A stretch of 64,000 bases of DNA from Pseudomonas sp. A-RE-19 (GTDB lineage: Bacteria; Pseudomonadota; Gammaproteobacteria; Pseudomonadales; Pseudomonadaceae), in assembly GCF_019956555.1 (NCBI RefSeq), contig NZ_JAHBDQ010000017.1, positions 1 through 64,000 of the forward strand. Reading direction: 5' to 3'. The translations under genes were made by a program, and so were the position numbers. This document shows, one piece after another, positions 9,061 through 17,035 of this stretch; the first letter of the stretch is position 1; every line of letters begins with the position of its first letter. The notes below the pieces were generated by a model that saw nothing but the letters and a program-made list of their open reading frames with translations, was not told the origin of the DNA and made no database searches.

Positions 9061-10437
9061 ATGTCGGTCCCTCTGCGTGCCGTTCAACTCAACGAAGCAA
9101 ACGCATTCCTTAAGAAATATCCTGAGGTTTTGTACGTCGACCTTCTGATTGCGGATATGAACGGTGTGGTGCGCGGCAAGCGCATCGAGCGCACCAGTCT
9201 TCATAAGGTTTACGAGAAAGGCATCAACCTCCCGGCGTCTCTGTTTGCCCTGGACATCAACGGTTCTACGGTGGAAAGCACCGGCCTGGGTCTGGACATC
9301 GGCGACTCGGATCGCATCTGCTTTCCCATCCCCAATACCCTCAGCATCGAACCCTGGCAGAAGCGCCCGACCGCGCAGCTGTTAATGACCATGCACGAAC
9401 TCGAAGGCCAGCCGTTCTTCGCCGACCCGCGCGAAGTCCTGCGTCAAGTGGTGAGCAAGTTCGATGACATGGGCCTGACCATTTGTGCAGCCTTCGAACT
9501 CGAGTTCTATCTGATCGACCAGGACAACGTGAACGGTCGTCCGCAATCGCCACGCTCGCCAGTGTCCGGCAAACGTCCGCACTCGACTCAGGTGTATCTG
9601 ATCGATGATCTGGACGAATACGTCGACTGCCTGCAAGACATCCTCGAAGGCGCGAAAGAGCAGGGCATTCCTGCGGACGCCATCGTCAAGGAAAGCGCCC
9701 CGGCGCAATTCGAAGTGAACCTGCATCACGTCTCCGACCCTATAAAGGCCTGCGACTACGCGGTGTTGCTCAAGCGTCTGGTGAAGAACATCGCCTACGA
9801 CCACGAGATGGACACCACCTTCATGGCCAAGCCGTATCCGGGCCAGGCAGGCAACGGTTTGCACGTGCACATTTCGATTCTCGACAAAGAAGGCAACAAC
9901 ATCTTTGCCAGCGAGGATCCCGAGCAGAACGCCGCACTGCGTCACGCGATCGGCGGTGTGCTCGAGACCCTGCCGGCGCAGATGGCGTTCCTCTGCCCGA
10001 ACGTCAACTCGTACCGCCGTTTCGGCGCGCAGTTCTACGTACCGAACTCGCCAAGCTGGGGCATCGACAACCGTACCGTGGCAGTGCGCGTGCCCACCGG
10101 TTCGGCGGATGCCGTGCGCATCGAGCATCGTGTAGCCGGCGCCGATGCCAACCCGTACCTGCTGATGGCCTCGGTGCTGGCCGGTATTCACCACGGCCTG
10201 ACCAACGAAATCGAACCGGGCGCCCCGGTGGAAGGCAACAGCTACGAGCAGAACGAGCAAAGCCTGCCAAACAACCTGCGCGATGCCTTGCGTGAGCTGG
10301 ACGACAGCGAAGTCATGGCGCGCTACATCGACCCGCTGTACATCGACGTGTTCGTGGCGTGCAAGGAAAGCGAGCTGGCCGAGTTCGAAAACTCCATCTC
10401 CGACCTTGAGTACAACTGGTATTTGCATACGGTTTGA
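9061..10437 (+). CDS. puuA: Gamma-glutamylpolyamine synthetase (glutamine synthetase family, PuuA/SpuB/SpuI type)
   Basis: A 458-aa member of the glutamine synthetase superfamily that ligates glutamate to putrescine or another polyamine using ATP. Family marks: VDLLIADMNGVVRGKRI near residues 26-42, FELEFYLID near 145 (metal-binding Glu residues), PGQAGNGLHVHIS near 260 (catalytic loop and metal ligand), and RVPTGSADAVRIEHRVAGADANPYL near 345. The MNGVVRGKR opening separates it from housekeeping GlnA. First gene of the rightward puuA-puuC-puuB set. Confidence 0.93.
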   Translation: MSVPLRAVQLNEANAFLKKYPEVLYVDLLIADMNGVVRGKRIERTSLHKVYEKGINLPASLFALDINGSTVESTGLGLDIGDSDRICFPIPNTLSIEPWQKRPTAQLLMTMHELEGQPFFADPREVLRQVVSKFDDMGLTICAAFELEFYLIDQDNVNGRPQSPRSPVSGKRPHSTQVYLIDDLDEYVDCLQDILEGAKEQGIPADAIVKESAPAQFEVNLHHVSDPIKACDYAVLLKRLVKNIAYDHEMDTTFMAKPYPGQAGNGLHVHISILDKEGNNIFASEDPEQNAALRHAIGGVLETLPAQMAFLCPNVNSYRRFGAQFYVPNSPSWGIDNRTVAVRVPTGSADAVRIEHRVAGADANPYLLMASVLAGIHHGLTNEIEPGAPVEGNSYEQNEQSLPNNLRDALRELDDSEVMARYIDPLYIDVFVACKESELAEFENSISDLEYNWYLHTV

Positions 10438-10500
10438 TGGGCCAGGCACCTGTCAATCGAGGATGTGGATATCGGCACCTCTTTGATGACGGGTGAATAA

Positions 10501-10612
10501 CCCCGTAGGAGCTGCCGAAGGCTGCGATCTTTTGATTTTGGCTTTTGACATCCATGAAGCTCCCCGAAGATCAGGATCAAAAGATCGCAGCCTTCGGCAG
10601 CTCCTACAGGGG
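10501..10612. repeat. REP pair, GTAGGAGCTGCCGAAGG class
   Basis: CCCCGTAGGAGCTGCCGAAGG starts the left unit and its inverse ends the right one; the arms include the GCTGCGATCTTTTGAT extension. About 30 bp lie between the arms. A fragment of the other class (CTGTGGGAGCGGG) follows near 10650. It sits between the synthetase and dehydrogenase genes. Confidence 0.88.
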
Positions 10613-10683
10613 ATTTGTATGGTTCATGAAAGCAGCGACAACACCCATCAACTGTGGGAGCGGGATTGCATTTCAAATCTTTA

Positions 10684-10700
10684 ACTGACTGTCCGTCAGT
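10684..10700. promoter_or_regulatory. Palindrome upstream of the aldehyde dehydrogenase gene
   Basis: A perfect inverted repeat, ACTGAC-TGTCC-GTCAGT, lies 37 bp before the puuC-like start and outside the REP. Size and spacing suit a dimeric repressor operator, or a small RNA hairpin in the leader. No factor can be assigned. Confidence 0.35.
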
Positions 10701-10737
10701 CCAACGACCACCTATTCCTCTGCGTAGAGTCACAACC

Positions 10738-12228
10738 ATGACAAACACTCGCAGCGATTGGGAGCAACGCTTCCAGTCCCTCACACTAGAAGGCCGCGCA
10801 TTCATCGACGGCCAATATCGCCCGGCACTCAGCGGCGATACCTTCGAATGCATCAGCCCGGTCGACGGCCGCTTCCTGGCGAACATCGCCAGCACCGACG
10901 AAGCCGACGCCAATGCCGCCGTGCAGGTTGCACGCCGCACATTCGAATCCGGCATCTGGGCCAAGCTGCCCCCGGCCGAGCGCAAGCGCATCCTGATTCG
11001 TTTCGCCGATCTGATTCTGCAACACCAGGAAGAACTGGCGCTGCTCGAAACCCTCGATATGGGCAAACCGATCAGCGACTCGATGAGCATCGACATCCCG
11101 GCGACCGCCAATGCGATCCGCTGGAGCGCCGAAGCCATCGACAAAATCTACGACGAAGTCGCCGCCACGCCGCACGATCAATTGGGCCTCATCACCCGCG
11201 AACCGGCAGGCGTCGTCGCCGCCATCGTGCCGTGGAATTTCCCGCTGATCATGGCCAGCTGGAAGTTCGCCCCAGCCCTGGCGGCGGGCAACTCGTTCAT
11301 CCTCAAGCCTTCGGAAAAGTCACCGCTGACGGCGATCCGCATCGCGCAATTGGCCCTCGACGCCGGCATCCCCAAAGGCGTGTTCAACGTCTTGCCAGGC
11401 TTCGGTCACACCGTCGGCAAGGCGCTGGCGTTGCACATGGACGTCGACGTGCTGGCCTTCACCGGCTCGACCGCGATTGCCAAGCAACTGCTGATCTACG
11501 CCGGTCAAAGCAACATGAAACGCGTCTGGCTCGAAGCGGGGGGGAAGAGCCCGAACGTGGTGTTCGCCGACGCGCCGGATTTGCGCGCGGCAGCACAAGC
11601 GGCGGCCGGTGCGATTGCCTTCAATCAGGGCGAAGTCTGCACCGCCGGCTCGCGCTTGCTGGTGGAACGTTCGATCCGCGAGCAGTTCATTCCGCTGCTG
11701 GTGGAAGCACTGCAAGCGTGGAAACCGGGGCATGCCCTCGATCCTGAAACCACCGTTGGCGCGGTCGTCGATCAGCGCCAACTGGACAACGTGCTGCGCT
11801 ACATCCAGGTCGGCAAAGACCAGGGCGCGCAACTGATCGCTGGCGGCAGCCGCACCCTCGAAGCCACCGGTGGCCTGTACGTGGAACCGGCGATTTTCGA
11901 CGGCGTGACCAACGCCATGACCATCGCCCGGGAAGAAATCTTCGGCCCGGTGCTGTCGCTGATCACCTTCGACACCGCTGAAGAAGCCCTGGCGATTGCC
12001 AACGACAGCATCTTCGGTCTGGCCGCCGGTGTCTGGACCAGCAACCTGAGCAAGGCCCACACCTTCGCTCGCGGCTTGCGCGCCGGCAGTGTCTGGGTCA
12101 ACCAGTACGACGGCGGCGACATGACCGCGCCGTTCGGCGGGTTCAAACAGTCGGGTAACGGTCGGGACAAATCGCTGCACGCGTTCGACAAATACACCGA
12201 ACTCAAAGCGACCTGGATCAAGCTCTAA
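10738..12228 (+). CDS. puuC: Gamma-glutamyl-gamma-aminobutyraldehyde dehydrogenase (PuuC/KauB type)
   Basis: A 496-aa NAD(P)-dependent aldehyde dehydrogenase that would oxidise gamma-glutamyl-gamma-aminobutyraldehyde, or related omega-aminoaldehydes, to the acid. Visible marks: IVPWNFPL near 164-171 and ILKPSEKSPL near 188-197 for the cofactor site, FTGSTAIAK near 241-249, general base Glu266 in WLEAGGKSPN, and catalytic Cys301 in NQGEVCTAGSR. The start at 10738 (MTNTRSDWEQ) matches family length; its ribosome site is weak. KauB-like enzymes accept several aminoaldehydes, so substrate is inferred from neighbours. Confidence 0.9.
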   Translation: MTNTRSDWEQRFQSLTLEGRAFIDGQYRPALSGDTFECISPVDGRFLANIASTDEADANAAVQVARRTFESGIWAKLPPAERKRILIRFADLILQHQEELALLETLDMGKPISDSMSIDIPATANAIRWSAEAIDKIYDEVAATPHDQLGLITREPAGVVAAIVPWNFPLIMASWKFAPALAAGNSFILKPSEKSPLTAIRIAQLALDAGIPKGVFNVLPGFGHTVGKALALHMDVDVLAFTGSTAIAKQLLIYAGQSNMKRVWLEAGGKSPNVVFADAPDLRAAAQAAAGAIAFNQGEVCTAGSRLLVERSIREQFIPLLVEALQAWKPGHALDPETTVGAVVDQRQLDNVLRYIQVGKDQGAQLIAGGSRTLEATGGLYVEPAIFDGVTNAMTIAREEIFGPVLSLITFDTAEEALAIANDSIFGLAAGVWTSNLSKAHTFARGLRAGSVWVNQYDGGDMTAPFGGFKQSGNGRDKSLHAFDKYTELKATWIKL

Positions 12229-12247
12229 CACTTTTACAGCGGCGGTG

Positions 12248-12263
12248 GCCGGCACATGCCGGC
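12248..12263. other. Intercistronic GC hairpin
   Basis: GCCGGC-ACAT-GCCGGC in the 52-bp gap between the dehydrogenase and oxidase genes. There is no U-run, so it is more likely a processing or stability hairpin than a terminator. Confidence 0.4.
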
Positions 12264-12280
12264 GGCCCTCGGAGAAATGT

Positions 12281-13564
12281 ATGAAACAAGCACATGTAAA
12301 CAGCTACTACGCCGCGACCCGCAATCAGATCGGTGATTACCCGATTCTTGAAGACCTGGTGGAGTGCGACGTCTGTGTGATCGGCGCCGGCTACACCGGC
12401 CTGTCCTCGGCGCTGTTCCTCAGCGAAGCGGGCTACAGCGTCACCGTACTGGAAGCCGCCAAAGTCGGCTTTGGTGCCAGCGGTCGCAACGGCGGCCAAC
12501 TGGTCAACTCCTACAGCCGCGACGTCGATGTGATCGAAGAACGCTACGGCGACAAAACCGCCGAAGTCCTCGGCAGCATGATCTTCGAAGGCGCCGACAT
12601 CATCCGTTCGCGCATCAAGGAGTACGACATCAAATGCGACTACCGCCCCGGCGGTATCTTCGCAGCGCTGAACAAGAAACAACTCAATGGCCTGGCTGAG
12701 CAAAAGAGCAGCTGGGAGCGCTACGGCAACAAAAACCTGAGAATGCTCGACGCGGCTGACATCAAGCGCGAAGTCGGTTGCGACAACTACGTCGGCGGCC
12801 TGCTCGACATGCAGGGCGGCCACATCCACCCGCTGAACCTGGCCTTGGGCGAAGCCGCCGCGATCATCAGCCTGGGCGGCAAGATCTACGAACAATCCGC
12901 CGCCGTGGACATCACCTACGGCGAACCGATCACCGTGCGCACCGCCAAAGGCGTGGTGCGGGCCAAGTACCTGCTGATCGCCGGCAACGCCTACCTGCCT
13001 CAAGACCTCGACAACCGCGTTACGCGCAAAAGCATGCCCTGCGGTTCGCAAATCGTTGTCACCGAGCCGTTGTCCGAAAAAGTCGCCCGCAGCCTGATCA
13101 CCCACAACTACTGCGTCGAAGACTGCAACTACCTGCTCGACTACTACCGCCTCACCGCCGACAACCGTCTTTTGTACGGCGGCGGCGTGGTCTACGGCGC
13201 CCGCGAGCCCGACGACATCGAACAACTGATCAAACCAAAAATCCTCAAAACCTTCCCGCAACTCAAAGACGTGAAAATCGACTACCGCTGGACCGGCAAC
13301 TTCCTGCTGACCATGTCCCGCATGCCGCAATTCGGCCGCATCGAAAAGAACGCCTACTACATGCAAGGCTACAGTGGCCACGGCGTGACCTGTTCGCACC
13401 TGGCCGGCAAACTGATCTCGGAAATGATCCGCGGCGACGCCGAACGCTTCGACGCCTTCGCATCGTTACCGCACATGCCCATGCTCGGCGGCCGCACCTT
13501 CCAGGCCCCACTCACCGCCATGGGCGCCGCGTATTACGCACTGCGTGACCGATTCGGTATCTAA
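12281..13564 (+). CDS. puuB: Gamma-glutamylputrescine oxidase (PuuB type, FAD-dependent)
   Basis: A 427-aa DAO-family flavoprotein oxidising gamma-glutamylputrescine to the aldehyde used by the preceding dehydrogenase. The FAD Rossmann motif GAGYTG is at residues 35-40, followed by VTVLEAAKVGFGASGRNGGQL near 56-76, typical of PuuB/OrdL proteins. The C-terminal segment GYSGHGVTCSHLAGKL is the second FAD-contact region. The N-terminal HVNSYYAATRN is also characteristic. ATG at 12281 follows GGAG. It lies 52 bp after puuC, in the same transcription unit. Confidence 0.92.
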   Translation: MKQAHVNSYYAATRNQIGDYPILEDLVECDVCVIGAGYTGLSSALFLSEAGYSVTVLEAAKVGFGASGRNGGQLVNSYSRDVDVIEERYGDKTAEVLGSMIFEGADIIRSRIKEYDIKCDYRPGGIFAALNKKQLNGLAEQKSSWERYGNKNLRMLDAADIKREVGCDNYVGGLLDMQGGHIHPLNLALGEAAAIISLGGKIYEQSAAVDITYGEPITVRTAKGVVRAKYLLIAGNAYLPQDLDNRVTRKSMPCGSQIVVTEPLSEKVARSLITHNYCVEDCNYLLDYYRLTADNRLLYGGGVVYGAREPDDIEQLIKPKILKTFPQLKDVKIDYRWTGNFLLTMSRMPQFGRIEKNAYYMQGYSGHGVTCSHLAGKLISEMIRGDAERFDAFASLPHMPMLGGRTFQAPLTAMGAAYYALRDRFGI

Positions 13565-13577
13565 GCCAGGCGCAATC

Positions 13578-13671
13578 CCTGTGGGAGCGGGCTTGCCCGC
13601 GATGAGGGCGGTACAGTCAACATTGATGGCGCCTGACACACCGCCATCGCGGGCAAGCCCGCTCCCACAGG
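13578..13671. repeat. REP pair (inverted)
   Basis: CTGTGGGAGCGGGCTTGCCCGCG and its exact inverse at the right end. It separates puuB from the regulator gene; the rest of this 304-bp gap holds only an unremarkable AT-rich leader. Confidence 0.88.
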
Positions 13672-13868
13672 TTTCGTACATGGACGGACAACTATCGTTC
13701 GCCTATTCGATTTATCTGCCGTTTATCGAACCTGCTGAGCAACACCAACAAACGTGATTTAATAGCCGCCTTTCACGGTTCCGGGACGGGAAACGGCGTA
13801 ATCCGCGGCCACCAGTCGCCCGCCACCCACCCCCATTACCCCTTAAGTATTCTTCGCATAAGGCTGTC

Positions 13869-14417
13869 ATGGACACGGGCTCACGACTCAAATTAGTACG
13901 CGAAAGCTACAAACTGTCCCAGCGCGAGCTGGCCCGGCGTAGCGGCGTCACCAATGCCACCATCTCCCTGATCGAACAGAATCGCGTCAGTCCTTCCGTC
14001 AGCTCCCTGAAAAAACTGCTCGAAGGCATCCCCATGTCCTTGGCGGACTTCTTCACCTTCGACCAACCGCCGCGTGAGCACCAATACGTGTTCCGCGCCA
14101 ATGAACAGCCGGATCTCGGGCGTCATGGGTTACGGTTGTTGCTGATCGGGGCCTCGGTGCCGAGTCGGCAGATGCGGCTGTTGCGCGAGCAGTACGCGCC
14201 TGGGGCGAGTTCTGGCGAAGAACCCATCGTGCATGCTGAAGGGGAGGAGTGTGGGCTCGTAACCCGTGGCACGGTTGAATTGACTGTTGATGGGCAGATT
14301 AGTGTGTTGAATGCCGGGGATGGGTATTACTTTCCGACGACGCTGCCGCATCGGTTTCGGAATATTGGCCAAGACGAAGCGGAAATCATCAGCGCCAACA
14401 CCCCGGCTAACTTCTGA
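13869..14417 (+). CDS. puuR: XRE-cupin transcriptional regulator (PuuR type)
   Basis: A 182-aa regulator. Residues 5-60 are an XRE helix-turn-helix (LSQRELARRSGVTNATISLI). The C-terminal third is a cupin barrel (HAEGEECGLVTRGTVEL and YYFPTTLPHRFRN). This architecture and its place at the end of the polyamine genes match PuuR, which represses glutamylated putrescine genes and is relieved by putrescine. Ligand and targets are inferred from context; control of the divergent puuD/puuA promoter is the simplest expectation. Confidence 0.88.
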   Translation: MDTGSRLKLVRESYKLSQRELARRSGVTNATISLIEQNRVSPSVSSLKKLLEGIPMSLADFFTFDQPPREHQYVFRANEQPDLGRHGLRLLLIGASVPSRQMRLLREQYAPGASSGEEPIVHAEGEECGLVTRGTVELTVDGQISVLNAGDGYYFPTTLPHRFRNIGQDEAEIISANTPANF

Positions 14418-14437
14418 TACCGATAGCGAACATCAAA

Positions 14438-14481
14438 CCTGTAGCAGCTGCCGTAGGTTGCGTTCGGCTGCGAAGCAGTCG
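14438..14481. repeat. REP fragment
   Basis: A single decayed unit, CCTGTAGCAGCTGCCG followed by the TTCGGCTGCGAAGCAGTCG arm, without an inverted partner. Confidence 0.6.
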
Positions 14482-14519
14482 TAAATCCGGGTACTGTTCC
14501 TAATCATTCCGCTCCACGA

Positions 14520-14548
14520 TTGACAACCCGGATCATCCAAAACACTAT
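14520..14548 (+). promoter_or_regulatory. Sigma-70 type promoter before the leader ORF
   Basis: A perfect TTGACA at 14520-14525, a 17-nt spacer, then CACTAT at 14543-14548, which keeps the key A and T of the -10. The expected start lies about 7 nt further, at or next to the A of the ATG at 14555, so the transcript would be leaderless. Confidence 0.5.
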
Positions 14549-14554
14549 CGGCCC

Positions 14555-14617
14555 ATGACCTACACACGCCACATGAACATGATGTGCACGTCCATGACCG
14601 CTTCCGGCGAGCCATGA
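14555..14617 (+). CDS. Candidate 20-aa leader peptide
   Basis: An ATG-to-TGA ORF of 20 codons encoding a peptide rich in Met, His, Thr and Cys (it contains HMNMMCTSM). It begins where the predicted transcript begins, has no ribosome site, and is followed by a terminator hairpin and then the acetyltransferase gene. That arrangement fits a leader peptide controlling attenuation. Alternatively it may be a chance short ORF. Confidence 0.35.
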   Translation: MTYTRHMNMMCTSMTASGEP

Positions 14618-14651
14618 GGTCATGCGTTCACAGGATTTGACGTAATTACCC

Positions 14652-14682
14652 AAGGCCCCGCCAGAAATGGACGGGGCTTTTT
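14652..14682 (+). terminator. Terminator between leader ORF and GNAT gene (possible attenuator)
   Basis: GCCCCG (14655-14660) pairs with CGGGGC (14672-14677), extended by flanking A/T pairs and followed by T5. It lies 36 bp before the GNAT start and 35 bp after the leader ORF. Its loop and 3' side can also pair with CGTCCAT inside the leader ORF (14589-14595) or with CCGTCCA downstream (14689-14695). Confidence 0.65.
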
Positions 14683-14717
14683 AGTTCTCCGTCCACCGAT
14701 GGCTAACGGAGAATGAA

Positions 14718-15209
14718 ATGTTCGAGATTAGACGCGCCACGCACAGCGATGCCCAAACGGCATTCGACATTCGCCTTCAAGCGATACGGCATCAATGCAT
14801 CGGTGCCTATACCATGGAGCAAATGCTGGTCTGGACGGCAGGAGCAGCCAGGGACGGGTATAGCGACCTGATGGATAAACACTTTTATCTGGGCTGTATT
14901 CAGGGTGAGCCGGTGGCGACAGGAATGCTTGATCTGGAGAATTGCGAAATCGGCGCGATCTTTGTCCTCCCGAGTTTTATGCAACAAGGCATCGGCTTGA
15001 GAATCCTGAACCACCTGGAATACCTGTCGCGGGAGCTGGGGCTGAAAGAAGTCAAATTGGACGCTACGTTGAACGCAGCTGATTTTTACCGGCGATGCGG
15101 TTTCGTCGGTGACGAACGTGCTATTTACCATTCACCTTCCGGGCTTCAGTTGGCTTGTGTGCCTATGGTGAAGGGGCTTTTGCCTTTAACTGGGGAAGCG
15201 AGAGGTTAA
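14718..15209 (+). CDS. GNAT family N-acetyltransferase
   Basis: A 163-aa acetyltransferase of the GNAT fold. Motif A is visible as GAIFVLPSFMQQGIGLRIL (near residues 80-98), with the QxxGIG acetyl-CoA loop; the later DFYRRCGFVGD segment is the usual C-terminal strand. The acceptor is unknown. Ribosome site CGGAG is 6 nt before the ATG and can be masked by pairing of CTCCGT (14687-14692) with ACGGAG (14706-14711). It ends before a strong terminator. Only the GNAT assignment is secure. Confidence 0.88.
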   Translation: MFEIRRATHSDAQTAFDIRLQAIRHQCIGAYTMEQMLVWTAGAARDGYSDLMDKHFYLGCIQGEPVATGMLDLENCEIGAIFVLPSFMQQGIGLRILNHLEYLSRELGLKEVKLDATLNAADFYRRCGFVGDERAIYHSPSGLQLACVPMVKGLLPLTGEARG

Positions 15210-15221
15210 AAACAGATCATG

Positions 15222-15248
15222 AAAAACCCGCAGTGATGTGGGTTTTTT
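15222..15248. terminator. Bidirectional terminator after the GNAT gene
   Basis: AAAACCCGCA-gtga-TGTGGGTTTT with T6 at the 3' end: GC stem, short loop, A-run on one side and T-run on the other. Confidence 0.8.
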
Positions 15249-15378
15249 GCTTGAAATTTGCTTATGGCTCTTTCCGGGGGATCCGTTCAATCAGTGCTTG
15301 AAGGATTCACATTAGTCGCGCAGGTCGCAGTTGTTGATATTCCCGCAACCGGCATAGGCCTACTCGCTAAGCCCCCTG

Positions 15379-15798
15379 TCACTGCGCAATAAAGTCCCGA
15401 ATCACTCGAATAGTCTCTGTCGGCGCTTCTTCCATCAACCAATGTCCCGCCCCCGGAATCACCACTTCCGTGACCTTATCCGCAGCATTACGCATCACGA
15501 TCGCTTCATTGCTGCCAAAGGATTTCTCACCCCCGATGGCCAGCACCGGCATCGTCAGCCGCGTCGCCATCGAAGCCTTGTTGTCCACCTCATCCTGACG
15601 AATGCTGCGGAACTGAGCGAAGGCTGCGCGCATGGCACCGGGGCGGGCATAGAGTGAGGCGTAGGGCTGACGGGTTTCTTCATCCACCTTACTTGGATCG
15701 CCCGCGAATTCGTTCCAGAACCGGTTCAGATAGATGCGCTCACGACCGGCGACCAGGCGCTCTGCATCCGCCCCGCCAAAGTCGAAGTGCCAAAGCAT
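15379..15798 (-). pseudogene. Alpha/beta hydrolase, C-terminal remnant
   Basis: A 139-codon frame matching only the second half of an epoxide-hydrolase/dehalogenase-like alpha/beta hydrolase (normally about 290 aa). MLWHFDFGGADAERLVAGR is a cap-domain signature, and the catalytic His is in GAGHWLMEEAP. The nucleophile elbow and N-terminal half are absent. The same frame continues upstream of 15798 for a short way with a plausible cap sequence (APWNDIVRSP) and then unrelated sequence, so the gene appears truncated at its 5' end rather than started late. No ribosome site precedes 15798. Probably not functional. Confidence 0.7.
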
Positions 15799-15987
15799 CG
15801 GTGAGCGGACAATGTCGTTCCAGGGCGCTACCCTCGACGAATAGTCAAATCTTTCGCTTTGTTCAAAACGGCACAGCGATTGCGGCCTGACCCCGTACCC
15901 GCTCTTTGAGAATATCGCGCATCAATGATGGCATTTTGGGTTTCAGGCGGCTTATGCTGTTTGAAACCACTTCATCAGGGATGAACC

Positions 15988-16356
15988 ATGAAAAAGGCGA
16001 CACTGGCGCTGGTACTGGCCCTCATGCTTAACGGTTGCGCGACCTCGCACTACACGAGCGGTAGAGACTTTCCATCAGCGAACGTCCCTAGCATTGTCAA
16101 AGGAAAAACTACGGCAAACGATCTCAAAGTGCTTTTTGGCGAGCCCTTCGCCAAGAGCCCGGTCAACGAGACTGACGAAAAGTGGGTCTACACCTACGCT
16201 AATGGCTCTGCTCATGCTCAGAGCTATGTCGTTACCATGAAAGTTACCACCACAGGTACGCAGAAAACTTTGGACGTGCTGATGCGTAACGATACTGTAA
16301 TCAACTATACCTTCACTGAAGGGCCTGCTCCTGGCAGCACCACGGCTACAGAATAG
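15988..16356 (+). CDS. Small lipoprotein with an SmpA/OmlA-like fold
   Basis: A 122-aa lipoprotein with lipobox LMLNGC (Cys17). The body has the pattern of BamE/SmpA-like envelope proteins: VPSIVKGKTTANDLKVLFGEP (helix after a GxTT turn) then WVYTY and beta strands. Such proteins are outer-membrane-associated accessories, but this one is not BamE itself. The ATG at 15988 follows AGGGATGAACC. Monocistronic, followed by its own terminator. Confidence 0.8.
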   Translation: MKKATLALVLALMLNGCATSHYTSGRDFPSANVPSIVKGKTTANDLKVLFGEPFAKSPVNETDEKWVYTYANGSAHAQSYVVTMKVTTTGTQKTLDVLMRNDTVINYTFTEGPAPGSTTATE

Positions 16357-16390
16357 TTTCCGAGGTGAATGGGCTGCCAAGTAAGTGATA

Positions 16391-16417
16391 AAAAACCCGC
16401 AACAGTGCGGGTTTTTT
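16391..16417. terminator. Bidirectional terminator
   Basis: AAAAAACCCGCA-aca-gTGCGGGTTTTTT between the convergent lipoprotein gene and the leftward 94-aa gene. Confidence 0.85.
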
Positions 16418-16441
16418 ACGGCTGAAATATGGTCGCAGGCC

Positions 16442-16726
16442 TTAAGGCGTATCAAACCCACGCTGCTCAATCACCCGAAACACATCGCTTACATCCTGAA
16501 CCATGATCCTAGCAATATTGGTGACGGTGTTGATGTCGTGCTCGGCGTAGTCCGGCAGGCTGGTGCAGGCCATGAGGTTGAGGTATTTGAGGACGGCGCT
16601 GAGGCGTTCGCTGAGGCAGTTGTGGAGTTCGCGCAGTGGGGCGTCGGCGTCGATGAGGAGGACGGGATGGTCGGTGGCGAAGTGGGACATTGGGGCGTAA
16701 TGGCGGAGCGGGGTATTCGTACTCAT
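16442..16726 (-). CDS. Small Pseudomonas-type protein, 94 aa, with structured RNA leader
   Basis: A 94-aa protein beginning MSTNTPLRHYAPMSHF. The middle is mostly helical (LRELHNCLSERLSAVLKYLNLMA) and it ends near VSDVFRVIEQRGFDTP; there is no signal or membrane segment. It resembles the short proteins that recur in many paralogues in Pseudomonas (DUF3077/DUF6124-like), but the exact family is uncertain. Its 5' leader is homologous in structure to the one before the DUF6124-type gene at 60111, so the two may share a regulatory mode. GAGGA lies about 11 nt before the ATG. Confidence 0.7.
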   Translation of the reverse strand: MSTNTPLRHYAPMSHFATDHPVLLIDADAPLRELHNCLSERLSAVLKYLNLMACTSLPDYAEHDINTVTNIARIMVQDVSDVFRVIEQRGFDTP

Positions 16727-16973
16727 AAGTAAATCTTCCTCGAATCTGTAAGAAGAGCTACTCCCGTTCGCTGCGAAACGAATGGGTGGTAGCTATGTGC
16801 GGGTTCGCAGACCGAGGATACGAGGAACCCGGCAGACCCGAAGATCTCCCACACACAGCCACCATAAAACGGAGTACGGGCGCGTTTGTGCGACCGTTGC
16901 TGGTTATGGGGTGCAAGGTTACTACACGTATCGTCAGGGCTGCGAAACCCTATCGCTGAATTCGCTCAGTGAC
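16727..16973 (-). ncRNA. Structured 5' leader RNA, copy A
   Basis: Leftward leader from a likely promoter (TAGAGT at 16985-16980, TTGCGG 17 nt upstream) to the 94-aa gene. Elements, 5' to 3': hairpin P0 at 16951-16936 (GGG/CCC with loop TTTCGCAG); a 17-bp stem P1 (16864-16848 with 16803-16787), fully paired allowing G-U; inside it a hairpin with stem AGATC/GGTCT and loop TTCG, and a CCGG/TCGG stem; junction word TTCGCAG complement at 16810-16804; hairpin P4 at 16782-16767 (TTCG/CGAA, loop again TTTCGCAG). Copy B at 59889-60110 has the same architecture with compensatory changes. Function is inferred to be cis-regulatory. Confidence 0.65.
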
Positions 16974-17035
16974 AGACCCACTCTAGGCAGCGATTTTGAT
17001 AGCCGCAACCGGGCTGTAGGACCACGCGCGGTCAC

